Shown piece by piece: positions 15,166-24,094 of a stretch of 64,000 nucleotides of DNA; positions within the stretch are counted from its first letter, which is position 1; each line of letters opens with the position of its first letter. Under the pieces are notes generated by a model. It saw only the letters and a program-made list of their open reading frames with translations, was not told the origin of the DNA and made no database searches. Position numbers and translations under genes: made by a program. The stretch covers positions 2,914,001-2,978,000 of the forward strand of contig NZ_CP034752.1 in the NCBI RefSeq assembly GCF_004295645.1, given 5' to 3'. Origin of the DNA: Limnobaculum zhutongyuii. Its GTDB lineage: Bacteria > Pseudomonadota > Gammaproteobacteria > Enterobacterales > Enterobacteriaceae.

Positions 15166-17188
15166 AGGCCTCATTACACATGATGACATTACCGAGATAG
15201 CCGAAACTGAAAAACTTATTCTTCAGGATGATATTCGCATTTCTATTTTGAAGGCTATGCACTCCATTGATGTACAAGCCTGCCCCGGAAGTGGAAAAAC
15301 AACATTGATTGCCACAAAACTCATTCTTCTGGCTAAAAAGTGGAACTATCCACACCAAGGGATATGCGTCCTATCTCATACCAATGTGGCTAAAGATGAG
15401 ATCATTGACCGCCTTCAGCGCTCAAAATCAAAAGTTGCACAGCGTCTACTGAGCTACCCACACTTTATCGGTACCATTCAGGAATTTGTACACCGCTTTT
15501 TAGCTCTTCCATATATAAGATCTAGTGGTGTTAGTGATATCACGGTAGACAATGACACCTACGCAAAACAAGCAGTGAAGCTCCTTGAATTAGCTCAGTT
15601 TTCCTGGTTTAAAGCGACATTGAGTGGATTAGGAAATACGGAAAAACAGGAGGCCTTTTTTAGGGGATCATTTAGATATATCTCACAGAATGGTGAGGAA
15701 ATAAATATTGATAAAAAATCCAAAGCTTGGAAAAGCGATAATAATTTCCAAAAGGCAATCAGTGATCTAAATCGATTAAAAAATTATTTGGATAAACGAG
15801 GTGTATTCCTTTTTAGAGATATGTATATACAAGCCGATAAAGCATGTACAAATAATATTGAATTAGCTAAGGTGATAAGAACAAGATTCCCATTTATTTT
15901 GATTGATGAGATGCAAGATACACAAAAATTCCAAGATGAACTTTTATGTAAAATTTTTCCCTTTAATCAAAATTCGATTATTCAACGTTTTGGAGATCCA
16001 GACCAATCTATTTTTAATAGCATTGGAACAGAAGAGCCTAATCAAAGCTTCAACGGTAAGTTGCGAGACCAAATGGATTATATAATTCATAAATCTCATC
16101 GTTTTGATGGGGCTTTATCTGAAAAAATCAATAGATTAAGCTTCAATGAAATCCCTTTAGAAACTGAATTAACAGAAACAAGTTTATTAGATAGAGCACA
16201 AGCACATATTTCTGGTAATAAATTCACTCATACCATTATTCTTTTTAATGATGATACTTGTGAAAAAGTAATTGAGTATTTTGCTCAGATTATTTCAAAT
16301 CAATTCGCAGATAAATATAAAAAAGACAAAAAATTTACGGTAAAAGTTGTTGGTGCGGTTGGTGCAGAAATAACGCCAGATAAAGACCAATTCAGATTAG
16401 GTCATTATTGGCCTGATTTTGACAAGGCAAAATCGAAGGTTAACTTCAAAGAGTCTTGCTTTATAGATGCCGTTCGTCATTGTCAACAAAATTCATCTAT
16501 CGATTTAGCTGATAATTATAAATTCTTATTAACTTGCATCCTTAAGATTATGCGAATGAGTAACATCACAGATGACGATGGTCGCAACTTTACTAATTCG
16601 ACTCTACGCGAATATTTAATAAAAAAAGATAGTTGGGCTCGCTTTCGCAAAGGATTATTTTATTTACTCACTGAAACCGAAGCAACGCAACTTATCCGTT
16701 GGGTGCAAGCATGCTCGATACTATCCTCTTTAATTGGACTCTTAGATATTTCGGCAGAAACTAGAGAATATATGGCATTTAATGCCTCCAGTAAACCTAT
16801 GCGAACAGAGCAAGCCCCGACATTAGCTTCTTCGAAAGACAACACTATAAGCCACGTAGATGGCTTCCATATTGAGCTTTCAACAATACATGCGGTTAAA
16901 GGTGAAACTCATGATGCGACACTGGTCGTTGAGACAAAGAATCACACATTTGATATGCAAGCTATGCTGCCATATTTGACAGGAGAGCTACCAAGTATTG
17001 CACATCCTAATTCCAATCTGAAAGATAAACCAAATTCACGCAAATCAAATAAAGTATTTATGCGGCAATTTTATGTCGCAATGAGTAGACCAAGGCATCT
17101 ACTATGTTTAGCCCTGCACGCAGACCGTATATCAGATGAGCAAACTCAGTTGCTGCGGGAATCTGGATGGCAAGTTGAGACTATATGA
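15149..17188 (+). CDS. gajB: UvrD/Rep-like superfamily 1 helicase (GajB-like)
   Basis: The start at 15149 follows GAGGAGG and overlaps the nuclease gene by 17 nt, giving 679 aa. Helicase motifs run in order: CPGSGKTTL (Walker A), LIDEMQDTQ, QRFGDPDQSIF, STIHAVKGETHDATL and QFYVAMSRPRHLL. In Gabija, GajB unwinds or senses DNA ends and activates GajA. This helicase is longer than the roughly 500-aa reference GajB, so Gabija-like is the safe name. Confidence 0.83.
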   Translation: MRHSLEGLITHDDITEIAETEKLILQDDIRISILKAMHSIDVQACPGSGKTTLIATKLILLAKKWNYPHQGICVLSHTNVAKDEIIDRLQRSKSKVAQRLLSYPHFIGTIQEFVHRFLALPYIRSSGVSDITVDNDTYAKQAVKLLELAQFSWFKATLSGLGNTEKQEAFFRGSFRYISQNGEEINIDKKSKAWKSDNNFQKAISDLNRLKNYLDKRGVFLFRDMYIQADKACTNNIELAKVIRTRFPFILIDEMQDTQKFQDELLCKIFPFNQNSIIQRFGDPDQSIFNSIGTEEPNQSFNGKLRDQMDYIIHKSHRFDGALSEKINRLSFNEIPLETELTETSLLDRAQAHISGNKFTHTIILFNDDTCEKVIEYFAQIISNQFADKYKKDKKFTVKVVGAVGAEITPDKDQFRLGHYWPDFDKAKSKVNFKESCFIDAVRHCQQNSSIDLADNYKFLLTCILKIMRMSNITDDDGRNFTNSTLREYLIKKDSWARFRKGLFYLLTETEATQLIRWVQACSILSSLIGLLDISAETREYMAFNASSKPMRTEQAPTLASSKDNTISHVDGFHIELSTIHAVKGETHDATLVVETKNHTFDMQAMLPYLTGELPSIAHPNSNLKDKPNSRKSNKVFMRQFYVAMSRPRHLLCLALHADRISDEQTQLLRESGWQVETI

Positions 17189-17218
17189 TTTGTTTAACTC
17201 ATTTCCTGAGCATGGTTT

Positions 17219-17276
17219 GAATTCAACTCCCCAAAATAGCTCAGTTCAACTCCTGAAATGACCCAGTTCAACTCCC
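17219..17276 (+). repeat. Three iterated TTCAACTCC repeats
   Basis: TTCAACTCC occurs three times at 22-23 nt spacing, with partly conserved intervening bases (AAAAT/GCTCAG and GAAATGACCCAG). They could be the end of a lost IS or protein-binding iterons at an integration site. The motif itself resembles the T-arm of tmRNA, which fits the scar at 17454. Confidence 0.5.
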
Positions 17277-17453
17277 GGTAGGCTGAATATTTATGCTTCA
17301 AATTTGTTATGAAAATGGTTAGACTTCGTCATATAGCTGAACTCAGCTATCCCGGCAGTATATTAAATATTCGGCCCAGAATACGGCCCAGAACAACTTA
17401 GAGACTATTTTATGACCCATTTAAATCAATGGGTTATGTGTGGAGTTAAGTGT

Positions 17454-17470
17454 CCGCCAGCTCCACCAAA
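17454..17470 (+). other. ssrA (tmRNA) 3'-end-like attachment-site scar
   Basis: CCGCCAGCTCCACCAAA matches the 3' end of tmRNA as known from E. coli, including the CCA terminus. The rest of tmRNA is absent here. Such 3'-end copies are left by islands that integrate into ssrA. It separates the arsenic/Gabija block from the MORC-type operon, suggesting stacked islands. No integrase gene lies in the window. Confidence 0.5.
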
Positions 17471-17494
17471 TTTGGTTTAAGTTCTGCAGAAAGT

Positions 17495-17531
17495 AAAAAA
17501 ACCGCTAACTGAAAGGTTTGCGGGCTTTTTC
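17495..17531. terminator. Bidirectional terminator between converging defence operons
   Basis: CCGCTAAC and GTTTGCGG form a stem with one T-T mismatch and a short loop, with an A-run on the left and a T-run on the right. It would end the Gabija-like operon from the left and the HNH-ending operon from the right. Confidence 0.55.
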
Positions 17532-17598
17532 TTAAAAAGAATTTTAATAATATTACAATTAACAACTACTAATATTTGTCCAAACCATAAATGCTTTA

Positions 17599-18441
17599 TT
17601 AATTTATATTTAAGTTTTTACGAAGTGCAATAATAGATAGTGGTGGTGAACATTTATGAACAACCGCATGACAATTTGGACATAATGGTATAAGGTCATT
17701 TATAGGATCAATGATATAATCAGCACCAAGTTCAGATATAGGTTTCACATGATGAACTTCGATGATACCTGCAGCAATATTTCCATATTTTTCTTCCATA
17801 TTAAGATCACAGCCACTACATGTATATCCGTGAATAGCTAATGCAGCTGCCCTATTACGCCTATCTCTTTCATAGCGATTGACTTCAATACTCATTTTAG
17901 CCCCTTCGGGCAATCCAAAAACCTCCAAAAAATCATCTACAGTTTCTTCTAATGGTAAAAGAGATATTATTGCAGCGGCCATACGTGAAGTCCAAAGTTC
18001 GATATGGTACATATCGGATTCAATATTACCTTTATTAATCGAAAGCATTCCCTTACTAATTTCCAGACCAACACTACGCCACGGTAAATCCCAGACAGCA
18101 TCATCATTCGGATTACAAACCGTTTCGTTAATGATAAAAGAAATTTCCGTATCAGCATTTTGGCAAGTATCCAAAATAGCACGGAAAGTTTGCCGCCCCC
18201 CCTCATCAGAAGTTCTCATTGCTTCGACCAACTCACCAGCAAAAATAGCTGGGCGAAAAATTACATCAATTCGACGCCAGCCAATTATTGTACGAATTGT
18301 AAAAGTCTGTCCAATAGGATATCCCGTAGGATATAGCTCAAACCAACGTTGACCTTCTCTATCCCATCCCTCAGAAGCAGTAAATTCAAAACCTATTTCT
18401 GAAGATATACGTTCAGCTAAAGAGTAAGAGTCAATCACCAT
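17599..18441 (-). CDS. HNH endonuclease of the MORC/SNF2 operon
   Basis: The C-terminal third is an HNH nuclease: YTCSGCD, IIEVHHVKP and NDLIPLCPNCHAVVH supply the His-His, Asn and His residues with two CXXC zinc knuckles. The first ~190 residues are a domain I do not recognise. The ATG at 18441 overlaps the stop of the upstream GHKL gene by 11 nt (280 aa); the longer frame lacks a site. Fourth gene of a tightly coupled operon, it is the presumed DNA-cutting subunit. Confidence 0.82.
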   Translation of the reverse strand: MVIDSYSLAERISSEIGFEFTASEGWDREGQRWFELYPTGYPIGQTFTIRTIIGWRRIDVIFRPAIFAGELVEAMRTSDEGGRQTFRAILDTCQNADTEISFIINETVCNPNDDAVWDLPWRSVGLEISKGMLSINKGNIESDMYHIELWTSRMAAAIISLLPLEETVDDFLEVFGLPEGAKMSIEVNRYERDRRNRAAALAIHGYTCSGCDLNMEEKYGNIAAGIIEVHHVKPISELGADYIIDPINDLIPLCPNCHAVVHKCSPPLSIIALRKNLNIN

Positions 18442-20047
18442 TATCTGACCCCATATTTGGCTCAGGTAAAGTTTCGACCAATTTTTCAAGTATTCTAGAA
18501 ACTTCATAACGCATATCTTGAAATATTGCGGCGGTATTATCCTGTACTGTTGAAAGTTCAGCGACAGTCAAAGCCCACATTAAAGAGTCTAATCCTTGCA
18601 TCGTAACACTGCGGTTTAAATTAGGAATATAGACCTTATGATAATATGGATGACTAGTATTAAGTTGTACTGCTTTATGTTGTTCAATGATAGCTGGCTG
18701 AAATAACAAACCATTCTTTATACCATCGACTGGTTGAACAAAAACCTCGCCGGAACGTTTTGCCGAAGTAATCGTTAGTCTCAATCGCGTCTTTCCATGT
18801 TTGTTCTCGACTTCTGCTTCGCCTGCACTTAAGTCAGTAATATTAACCTTCGGTCCACCAGCGACAGCTTCTCGATTTCGAATATTATTATTAGAATTAT
18901 CATGGGCACCTTCCCCTCTTTTAGAAATCTCTTTTTGCTGTCCTTCACGAGATCGACGGTTTGCCTCACGTCGGGGAGATGTTAAAAATTCATGTGATAA
19001 CCAAGTAGCAATGTCATCATTAAGAATAATTTGAGACTTTTTAATATCAAGATGAAAGGCATCATCAAGCTTATGATCAAATGAAAATTCAATTCGTAAT
19101 AAGGATAGATGAGGTTCTTTTTGGTATAGTCCAAGCCAATCGGCATCATGAATTAACCGATTCTCACGATAAATATAAATACCCTGTCTCTCATTTGATA
19201 ATAATGCTGCAGCAGCTAAAGCATCATCAGGAAACTCTTCCCGTCGTGGCAATATAAAAGCACGTATTATAAATTGAGCCTCTCTACCATCCGATAATCT
19301 TGTCGTTACTTTCTCTTCAGCAACCAACTCAGAAAGGCCACGCTGGAAAGGGTCCCAAGGTGCTACAGGCTCATCATTTAATTCGATAATAATATTTGGG
19401 GCACGATTATCATCCAAATCAAGAAAACGTTGATAAACCAACGCCAGATGATGTCGAAGCGAATTTTCTTTTGTTTGTAAAGCCTTTCTTGCTGGTTTTC
19501 CAGCTGGATCAGAATAATCTTTGATCAACCTATCAACATTTTCCCAAAGTACAACTGTCCCAGCTTGGCCTGGAGCGACTTTATTCATGAGCTCAACAGC
19601 TTCATCATCGCAAATTTCATTAAGCAATAATGCCCATTTTTTTGCATCTGCAACATGATATAAATCCCACGTTGCCATAAGTGGAGAAGTTATAGCATTT
19701 GGGCGAGATATCACTGACAAACGAGTACAAAAAGCTGTAGAAGCAGTTTTAAGACCTAAACCATATTTACCAAGACTGGCTAAATTAGAGCGGGCTTTCG
19801 AGCCATATTGCATTGCATTAATTAATCCCTGGCGATCCATTCTATCTCCATTATCTGCTATCAAAAGACGAATATTTCCTTTCAGATCAATACCAAGTTG
19901 TAATCGAATATTTGTTGCATTAGCTGCGATCGAATTATCTACAATATCAGCAACAGCTGTATTAAATTCATATCCCGTGTCTCTAAGGCCTACAATTACG
20001 CGCTCTGGGTCAGGCGGTAATTCAATTTCTTGAACGTTATTAATCAT
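18431..20047 (-). CDS. MORC/MutL-like GHKL ATPase
   Basis: The 538-aa protein has an N-terminal Bergerat-fold ATPase: ADIVDNSI (N box) near residue 34, IADNGDRMD (G1) near 66 and LGKYGLGLKTAS (G2) near 93. A long, partly charged C-terminal half follows. The composition matches prokaryotic MORC-like proteins described in restriction-associated operons, which probably act as ATP-driven DNA clamps. AAGGA precedes the ATG, 9 nt after the EcoRII-N gene. No nuclease motif is seen in it; cutting is likely left to the HNH partner. Confidence 0.8.
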   Translation of the reverse strand: MINNVQEIELPPDPERVIVGLRDTGYEFNTAVADIVDNSIAANATNIRLQLGIDLKGNIRLLIADNGDRMDRQGLINAMQYGSKARSNLASLGKYGLGLKTASTAFCTRLSVISRPNAITSPLMATWDLYHVADAKKWALLLNEICDDEAVELMNKVAPGQAGTVVLWENVDRLIKDYSDPAGKPARKALQTKENSLRHHLALVYQRFLDLDDNRAPNIIIELNDEPVAPWDPFQRGLSELVAEEKVTTRLSDGREAQFIIRAFILPRREEFPDDALAAAALLSNERQGIYIYRENRLIHDADWLGLYQKEPHLSLLRIEFSFDHKLDDAFHLDIKKSQIILNDDIATWLSHEFLTSPRREANRRSREGQQKEISKRGEGAHDNSNNNIRNREAVAGGPKVNITDLSAGEAEVENKHGKTRLRLTITSAKRSGEVFVQPVDGIKNGLLFQPAIIEQHKAVQLNTSHPYYHKVYIPNLNRSVTMQGLDSLMWALTVAELSTVQDNTAAIFQDMRYEVSRILEKLVETLPEPNMGSDNGD

Positions 20048-20056
20048 TTTTTTTCC

Positions 20057-20470
20057 TTAAATTTGAATTACTCGCCAATTAGTACCTAACTGAAGCACCT
20101 TTCCTGTATGGACTCTTGTATCTTTACGTTTATATGACACCTTGTAACGACCATCTTCTTTCAACAAGACTAATTCATCTCCAGCAACTAACCTAGCTTG
20201 CCGAATATACTTCGTCATCCTAGTCAGACGATACTCATTACGGGTGCCACCAAAAAATATGTTATTGTAATAAATAAAAGCAAACTCCCAAAACGTCCCA
20301 CTTTCATCAAGAAAATGAAGATGAGCACGAGGATTATATAATTTCTCATTAAGAACAGGAAAAAACGAAAGCAATTCCTTATCCTTTGGGATTAATATGC
20401 CAGCTTGATGACCGCCCGTCTCTCCTGTATCGTTGGCACTAAGTATTTTTACAACATACTTTTTTGTCAT
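20057..20470 (-). CDS. EcoRII-N (B3-like) DNA-recognition domain protein
   Basis: The 137-aa protein aligns by eye with the N-terminal effector domain of restriction enzyme EcoRII: LSANDTGETGGHQAGILIP near residue 9, then FFP, LNEKLYNP, and YYNN...GGTRNEYRLTR. In EcoRII this B3-like domain binds CCWGG; the catalytic PD-(D/E)XK domain is missing here. It lies 3 nt after the SNF2 gene and 9 nt before the GHKL gene. It is probably the sequence reader of the complex. The EcoRII-N assignment is strong; that this protein recognises CCWGG is inference. Confidence 0.78.
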   Translation of the reverse strand: MTKKYVVKILSANDTGETGGHQAGILIPKDKELLSFFPVLNEKLYNPRAHLHFLDESGTFWEFAFIYYNNIFFGGTRNEYRLTRMTKYIRQARLVAGDELVLLKEDGRYKVSYKRKDTRVHTGKVLQLGTNWRVIQI

Positions 20471-20473
20471 AAC

Positions 20474-22366
20474 TTATTTCCCTACAAACACCTTAGAAGG
20501 CGATCTGCTTAATGCGGCTATAATATCACTATAATCATCATCCTTCCCTTTAATGCCTATTACAGCAACTGATGATAATTCTCTTTTTCTAGCTAAACGT
20601 TCAGCGACAACTTCCTCAACTGTATTGCTAATCAAAAGTTTATGAATTGTAACTGGCCGTTTCTGTCCCCGCCTATACACTCGCGCTGATGCCTGGTCTT
20701 CCAAGGCAGGGTTCCATTCCAAATTGTAATGTATGACATGGTTAGCTGCTGTGATATTTAACCCCGCACCACCAGCTTTTGGGTTAAGAACTAAAGCAGC
20801 ACAACCATCTACTTTACTAAAAATATCAATAAGTGGCTGCCGCTCATCAATTGCCAACCGTCCATCAATAATACCTACAAAAAAGCCATAATAGTTTTGT
20901 ATGTGTTGCAGAATTAAATCTGCCATTATTGTAAATGACGTAAAAATTATAACTTTTTCATTATTAATGAAAATTTCATTCAATATATCATTCAATCGAC
21001 GAAACTTTGAAAATGACATGGGATCTACACAATCTAAATTACCATTCATCAAAATGGGATGAGCACAAAAACGACGTAGTGAAGTTAATGATACTAAAGT
21101 TGCAGCAACACCATACTCAGAACTAATACGATTTCGTTCTGCATCATAGGCTACGGCTTCATTCTCATCTATCTCCAATACTTGAGGAATTTCTATTCGC
21201 GGAGGAAGGTCTTGTGCTACGTCAATAATTCTACGTCGCAACATCAAAGGGGAAACGATTGGTTCAAGACGAATAGCACCATCGACAGAATCCTGAAACT
21301 CAGTTTCAAATGATGTTACATCACCTAAATATCCAGGAAACACAAAATCAATGATAGACCACATATCAAGTAATTTATTCTCAATCGGAGTGCCCGTTAT
21401 TGCCAAACCAGTAACTCGCCTCAGACGTTTTACAGCTCGAGTTCGTTTTGCATAAGGATTCCGAATAAATTGAGCCTCATCAAGAATGACCACTCTCCAA
21501 AGAATCATATTTAACAGACTGCTGTCTGTGACTACATTATCATACGATATAAGAACTACATCATAAGACATTAATGTAGCTGGTCGTCCTGTACGCACAG
21601 GACCATGATGTTTTAATACTTTTAGATGAGGTGCGAATTTTTTAATTTCACGATACCAATTTTCAAGCAAAGACCCGGGAGCAACGATCAATGCGGGACT
21701 TAGTTGGGAAGCTCCCGAATCACTAATCACACTAATAATTTGCAGGGTTTTCCCTAACCCCATTTCATCAGCTAAAAGCCCACCAACACCTTCAGATAAC
21801 AGAAATTTAAGCCATCGCCAACCAGTCAATTGATATGGATAGAGTTGTCCTATAATACCAGTCGGCACATCATCAGTTTTTGGTGCGAACACAAGAGGTG
21901 AAATAATTTTCTCACCTATTCGATCATCAATAATATCTCTTATGGCAGGGGCTTTACGAATCGAAAGAAATGCTTTTAAAGAATGAGCCGGACCAATATC
22001 AACAACATAAGTTTGTAACAGTTCAAGTATTTCAATAGTAGCCTGTGGCTCAATCGGATACCAATTCTGTCCCGCGATCACATGTCCTCGTTTCAGATCG
22101 TATAGCTCCAGCTCTACTGTAACTCCACGACTACTTGCACATATTGAATATGTCGGAATATCGTTTCTACATACATCAATTACAAGCACTGGTTCCAATG
22201 GATAACGCGAGACATGTAGTTCATTAACTACAATAGGGATCCATGGCTCTGTTGGTCGATGCTCAACCAAGGCTGCATAAACATCTTCCACAGATGGAAT
22301 GAGAATGTTTCCGTTAAGATCAATTAGAAATAATTCATTTCTTCGAATATTCCAACCAACAGACAT
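20474..22366 (-). CDS. SNF2-family DNA translocase
   Basis: The start at 22366 follows GGAGGCGAAGG and gives 630 aa. About 190 N-terminal residues of unknown fold precede a Swi2/Snf2 motor: DEMGLGKT (motif I), LISYDNV, ILDEAQ (II), ITGTPIEN (III), IIFTSF (IV), LVLNPKAGGAGLN (V) and QASARVYRRGQ (VI). It should translocate on double-stranded DNA without strand separation. First gene of the four-gene restriction-like operon; 3 nt separate it from the next gene. Confidence 0.85.
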   Translation of the reverse strand: MSVGWNIRRNELFLIDLNGNILIPSVEDVYAALVEHRPTEPWIPIVVNELHVSRYPLEPVLVIDVCRNDIPTYSICASSRGVTVELELYDLKRGHVIAGQNWYPIEPQATIEILELLQTYVVDIGPAHSLKAFLSIRKAPAIRDIIDDRIGEKIISPLVFAPKTDDVPTGIIGQLYPYQLTGWRWLKFLLSEGVGGLLADEMGLGKTLQIISVISDSGASQLSPALIVAPGSLLENWYREIKKFAPHLKVLKHHGPVRTGRPATLMSYDVVLISYDNVVTDSSLLNMILWRVVILDEAQFIRNPYAKRTRAVKRLRRVTGLAITGTPIENKLLDMWSIIDFVFPGYLGDVTSFETEFQDSVDGAIRLEPIVSPLMLRRRIIDVAQDLPPRIEIPQVLEIDENEAVAYDAERNRISSEYGVAATLVSLTSLRRFCAHPILMNGNLDCVDPMSFSKFRRLNDILNEIFINNEKVIIFTSFTIMADLILQHIQNYYGFFVGIIDGRLAIDERQPLIDIFSKVDGCAALVLNPKAGGAGLNITAANHVIHYNLEWNPALEDQASARVYRRGQKRPVTIHKLLISNTVEEVVAERLARKRELSSVAVIGIKGKDDDYSDIIAALSRSPSKVFVGK

Positions 22367-22663
22367 ACACCTTCGCCTCCCATTCATCATCATTTAAATT
22401 ATAATAATTATTCCATTTTAACAGATAGTTAGATAAAAAATGTAATATATTTATTCTTAAAAATAAAGAGAAAGTAGGAACATGTAAATATTTTTTAGCA
22501 CTAATAAATTCTTCCATTTTCTCAATTAATCAATTGGAAAATATTTAATTTAATGAATTACACTCTGAAGATAATAGTAACTATTTAATTTTTATAACTA
22601 TATTTTCTATCATATTAATATGGCTATATTAGCTTTTATTTACTTCAAAATTTCCTCTTATAA

Positions 22664-22692
22664 CAAAAAAAGGCGCATTAAGCGCCTTTCCC
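22664..22692 (-). terminator. Terminator of the porin gene
   Basis: On the minus strand AGGCGCTTAATGCGCCT forms a tight hairpin (22671-22687) followed by seven T, 50 nt beyond the porin stop. The 270-nt stretch between this and the SNF2 start is AT-rich and shows no gene. Confidence 0.85.
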
Positions 22693-22736
22693 CAACTCCA
22701 AGCCACTCGCTACCCCACCAGCAAGCAGCCCATCAA

Positions 22737-23825
22737 TCAAAACTGATAAACAACCGCCAGCGACACAATATCATCCGTCGATATTCCAGCCTTCTCAGTG
22801 AACGTGCTGCTATCCAGCATATTGATCTTATAGTCGACCTTAGCGGTGAAGTTACTGTTGAAGTGGTAGTTGGCACCAACGTCAATATAGTTAACCAGCT
22901 CTTCACTATTGTATGTTTTGCTGCCTATGTCATGACCCAGGTCTTTACCTTTGGAGTAAACCCACGCCAGCGACGGTTGCAGGCCGTTTTCGAACTGATA
23001 CTGAGCCACCAGCTCTACGTTCTGAGTTTTGTTAGCAACAAAATCGTCGCCATACAGATTCATATTGTAAGTTTGGCCATAGATGGCTGCCAGATACAGA
23101 TCGTTTGCATCATATTTAATACCCGCACTTACACCGTCAGCACGATCGCCAAGATGGTCTTGCGACTGGTCATAAGTACGGTCAGATGAAGCATAAGCAG
23201 CACCCACAGAAAGCCCCATACCTAAATCATAGGTGGTGGACATACCCCAGCCGTCGCCATTGCGATCGCTTTTGTTACGGTCGCCGGAGTCATTACGGCC
23301 CTGATACTGAACGGCAAAGTCCAGACCATCAACCGCGCCAAAGAAGTTTTTATTACGATAGGTTGCCAGGTTACCTGCACGTTGAGTCATAAAGACATCG
23401 GTTTGCTGATAGGAGTCGCCACCGAACTCTGGCAGAACATCGGTCCAGCCGCCAACGTCATACAGGATGCCGTCGTTACGACCGTAGTCAAAAGAACCAG
23501 CATCACCAAATTTAATACCGGCGAAGGCGTAACGGGTGGTAGAACCATTATCGCCGCCGTTTTCACTGGAACTGGCGGTAAGTTCGGTTTGATAGTAGCC
23601 ATAGCCAATGATTTGTTCAGTAACCTGTGTTTCACCACGAATACCAAAGCGAACGAAGCTGTTGTCGCCGTCTTCGCCTTTGTCATCAGAGATGTAGTGA
23701 TTACCTTCGATTTGTCCCGAGAAGTCTAACTTGTTGCCGTCTTTGTTATATAGTTCAGCCGCATTTGCTGCCCCCGCCACCATCATAATGGGTAACAGCC
23801 CTGCCAACAGTTTGTTGTTTTTCAT
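22737..23825 (-). CDS. OmpC/OmpF-family general porin
   Basis: The start at 23825 follows AAGGAAA and gives 362 aa. A signal peptide (MKNNKLLAGLLPIMMVAGAANA) precedes mature AELYNKDGNKLDFSG, the hallmark N-terminus of enterobacterial trimeric porins, and the protein ends in VVYQF with terminal Phe for BAM recognition. It forms outer-membrane diffusion pores. It interrupts the defence region between the MORC-type operon and the Dcm operon. A Fur-like box upstream suggests iron control. Which of the paralogues (OmpC, OmpF, OmpN, PhoE) it corresponds to is not decided. Confidence 0.88.
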   Translation of the reverse strand: MKNNKLLAGLLPIMMVAGAANAAELYNKDGNKLDFSGQIEGNHYISDDKGEDGDNSFVRFGIRGETQVTEQIIGYGYYQTELTASSSENGGDNGSTTRYAFAGIKFGDAGSFDYGRNDGILYDVGGWTDVLPEFGGDSYQQTDVFMTQRAGNLATYRNKNFFGAVDGLDFAVQYQGRNDSGDRNKSDRNGDGWGMSTTYDLGMGLSVGAAYASSDRTYDQSQDHLGDRADGVSAGIKYDANDLYLAAIYGQTYNMNLYGDDFVANKTQNVELVAQYQFENGLQPSLAWVYSKGKDLGHDIGSKTYNSEELVNYIDVGANYHFNSNFTAKVDYKINMLDSSTFTEKAGISTDDIVSLAVVYQF

Positions 23826-23960
23826 TATTCGTTTCCTTGATTGATCCTGCCTAAATATCAACTGTTGCGCTGCAGAGGATACCAAACGTTAGACATGCGT
23901 CTTTATCCTCCGCATCGCGTTTTATTGAATCAAACAATAGGTTAAGAAACAACACATAAT

Positions 23961-23979
23961 GATAATTATTTTCATTATC
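23961..23979. promoter_or_regulatory. Fur box upstream of the porin
   Basis: GATAATTATTTTCATTATC matches the 19-bp Fur consensus at 16 of 19 positions. It lies 136 nt before the porin start. The opposite side holds no plus-strand gene nearby, so the porin is the likely target. Confidence 0.6.
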
Positions 23980-24045
23980 ATTTAGAAAGTGACCAAAATC
24001 TTATGATGTCAGGTTTACAGGCAGGAATATGGATACGCTAAATAC

Positions 24046-24071
24046 AGTGAAGGGGCTTTCGCCCCTTCACT
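24046..24071 (-). terminator. Hairpin after the repeat-rich secreted protein gene
   Basis: AGTGAAGGGGC (24046-24056) pairs with GCCCCTTCACT (24061-24071), an 11-bp stem with a TTTC loop. It lies 24 nt past the stop of the gene at 24095. The T-tract is weak on both strands. Confidence 0.6.
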
Positions 24072-24094
24072 AAAATAATTTTAATTTTCAGCAA

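Noticed and set aside
17219..17276. Three TTCAACTCC repeats as a mini-CRISPR
   Set aside because: Repeats are only 9 nt, spacers 13-14 nt and partly conserved, and no cas genes are present.
22620..23189. 189-codon plus-strand frame opposite the porin
   Set aside because: It runs antisense through the porin terminator and coding region; the porin is a clear family member, and this frame has low-complexity, family-less translation.
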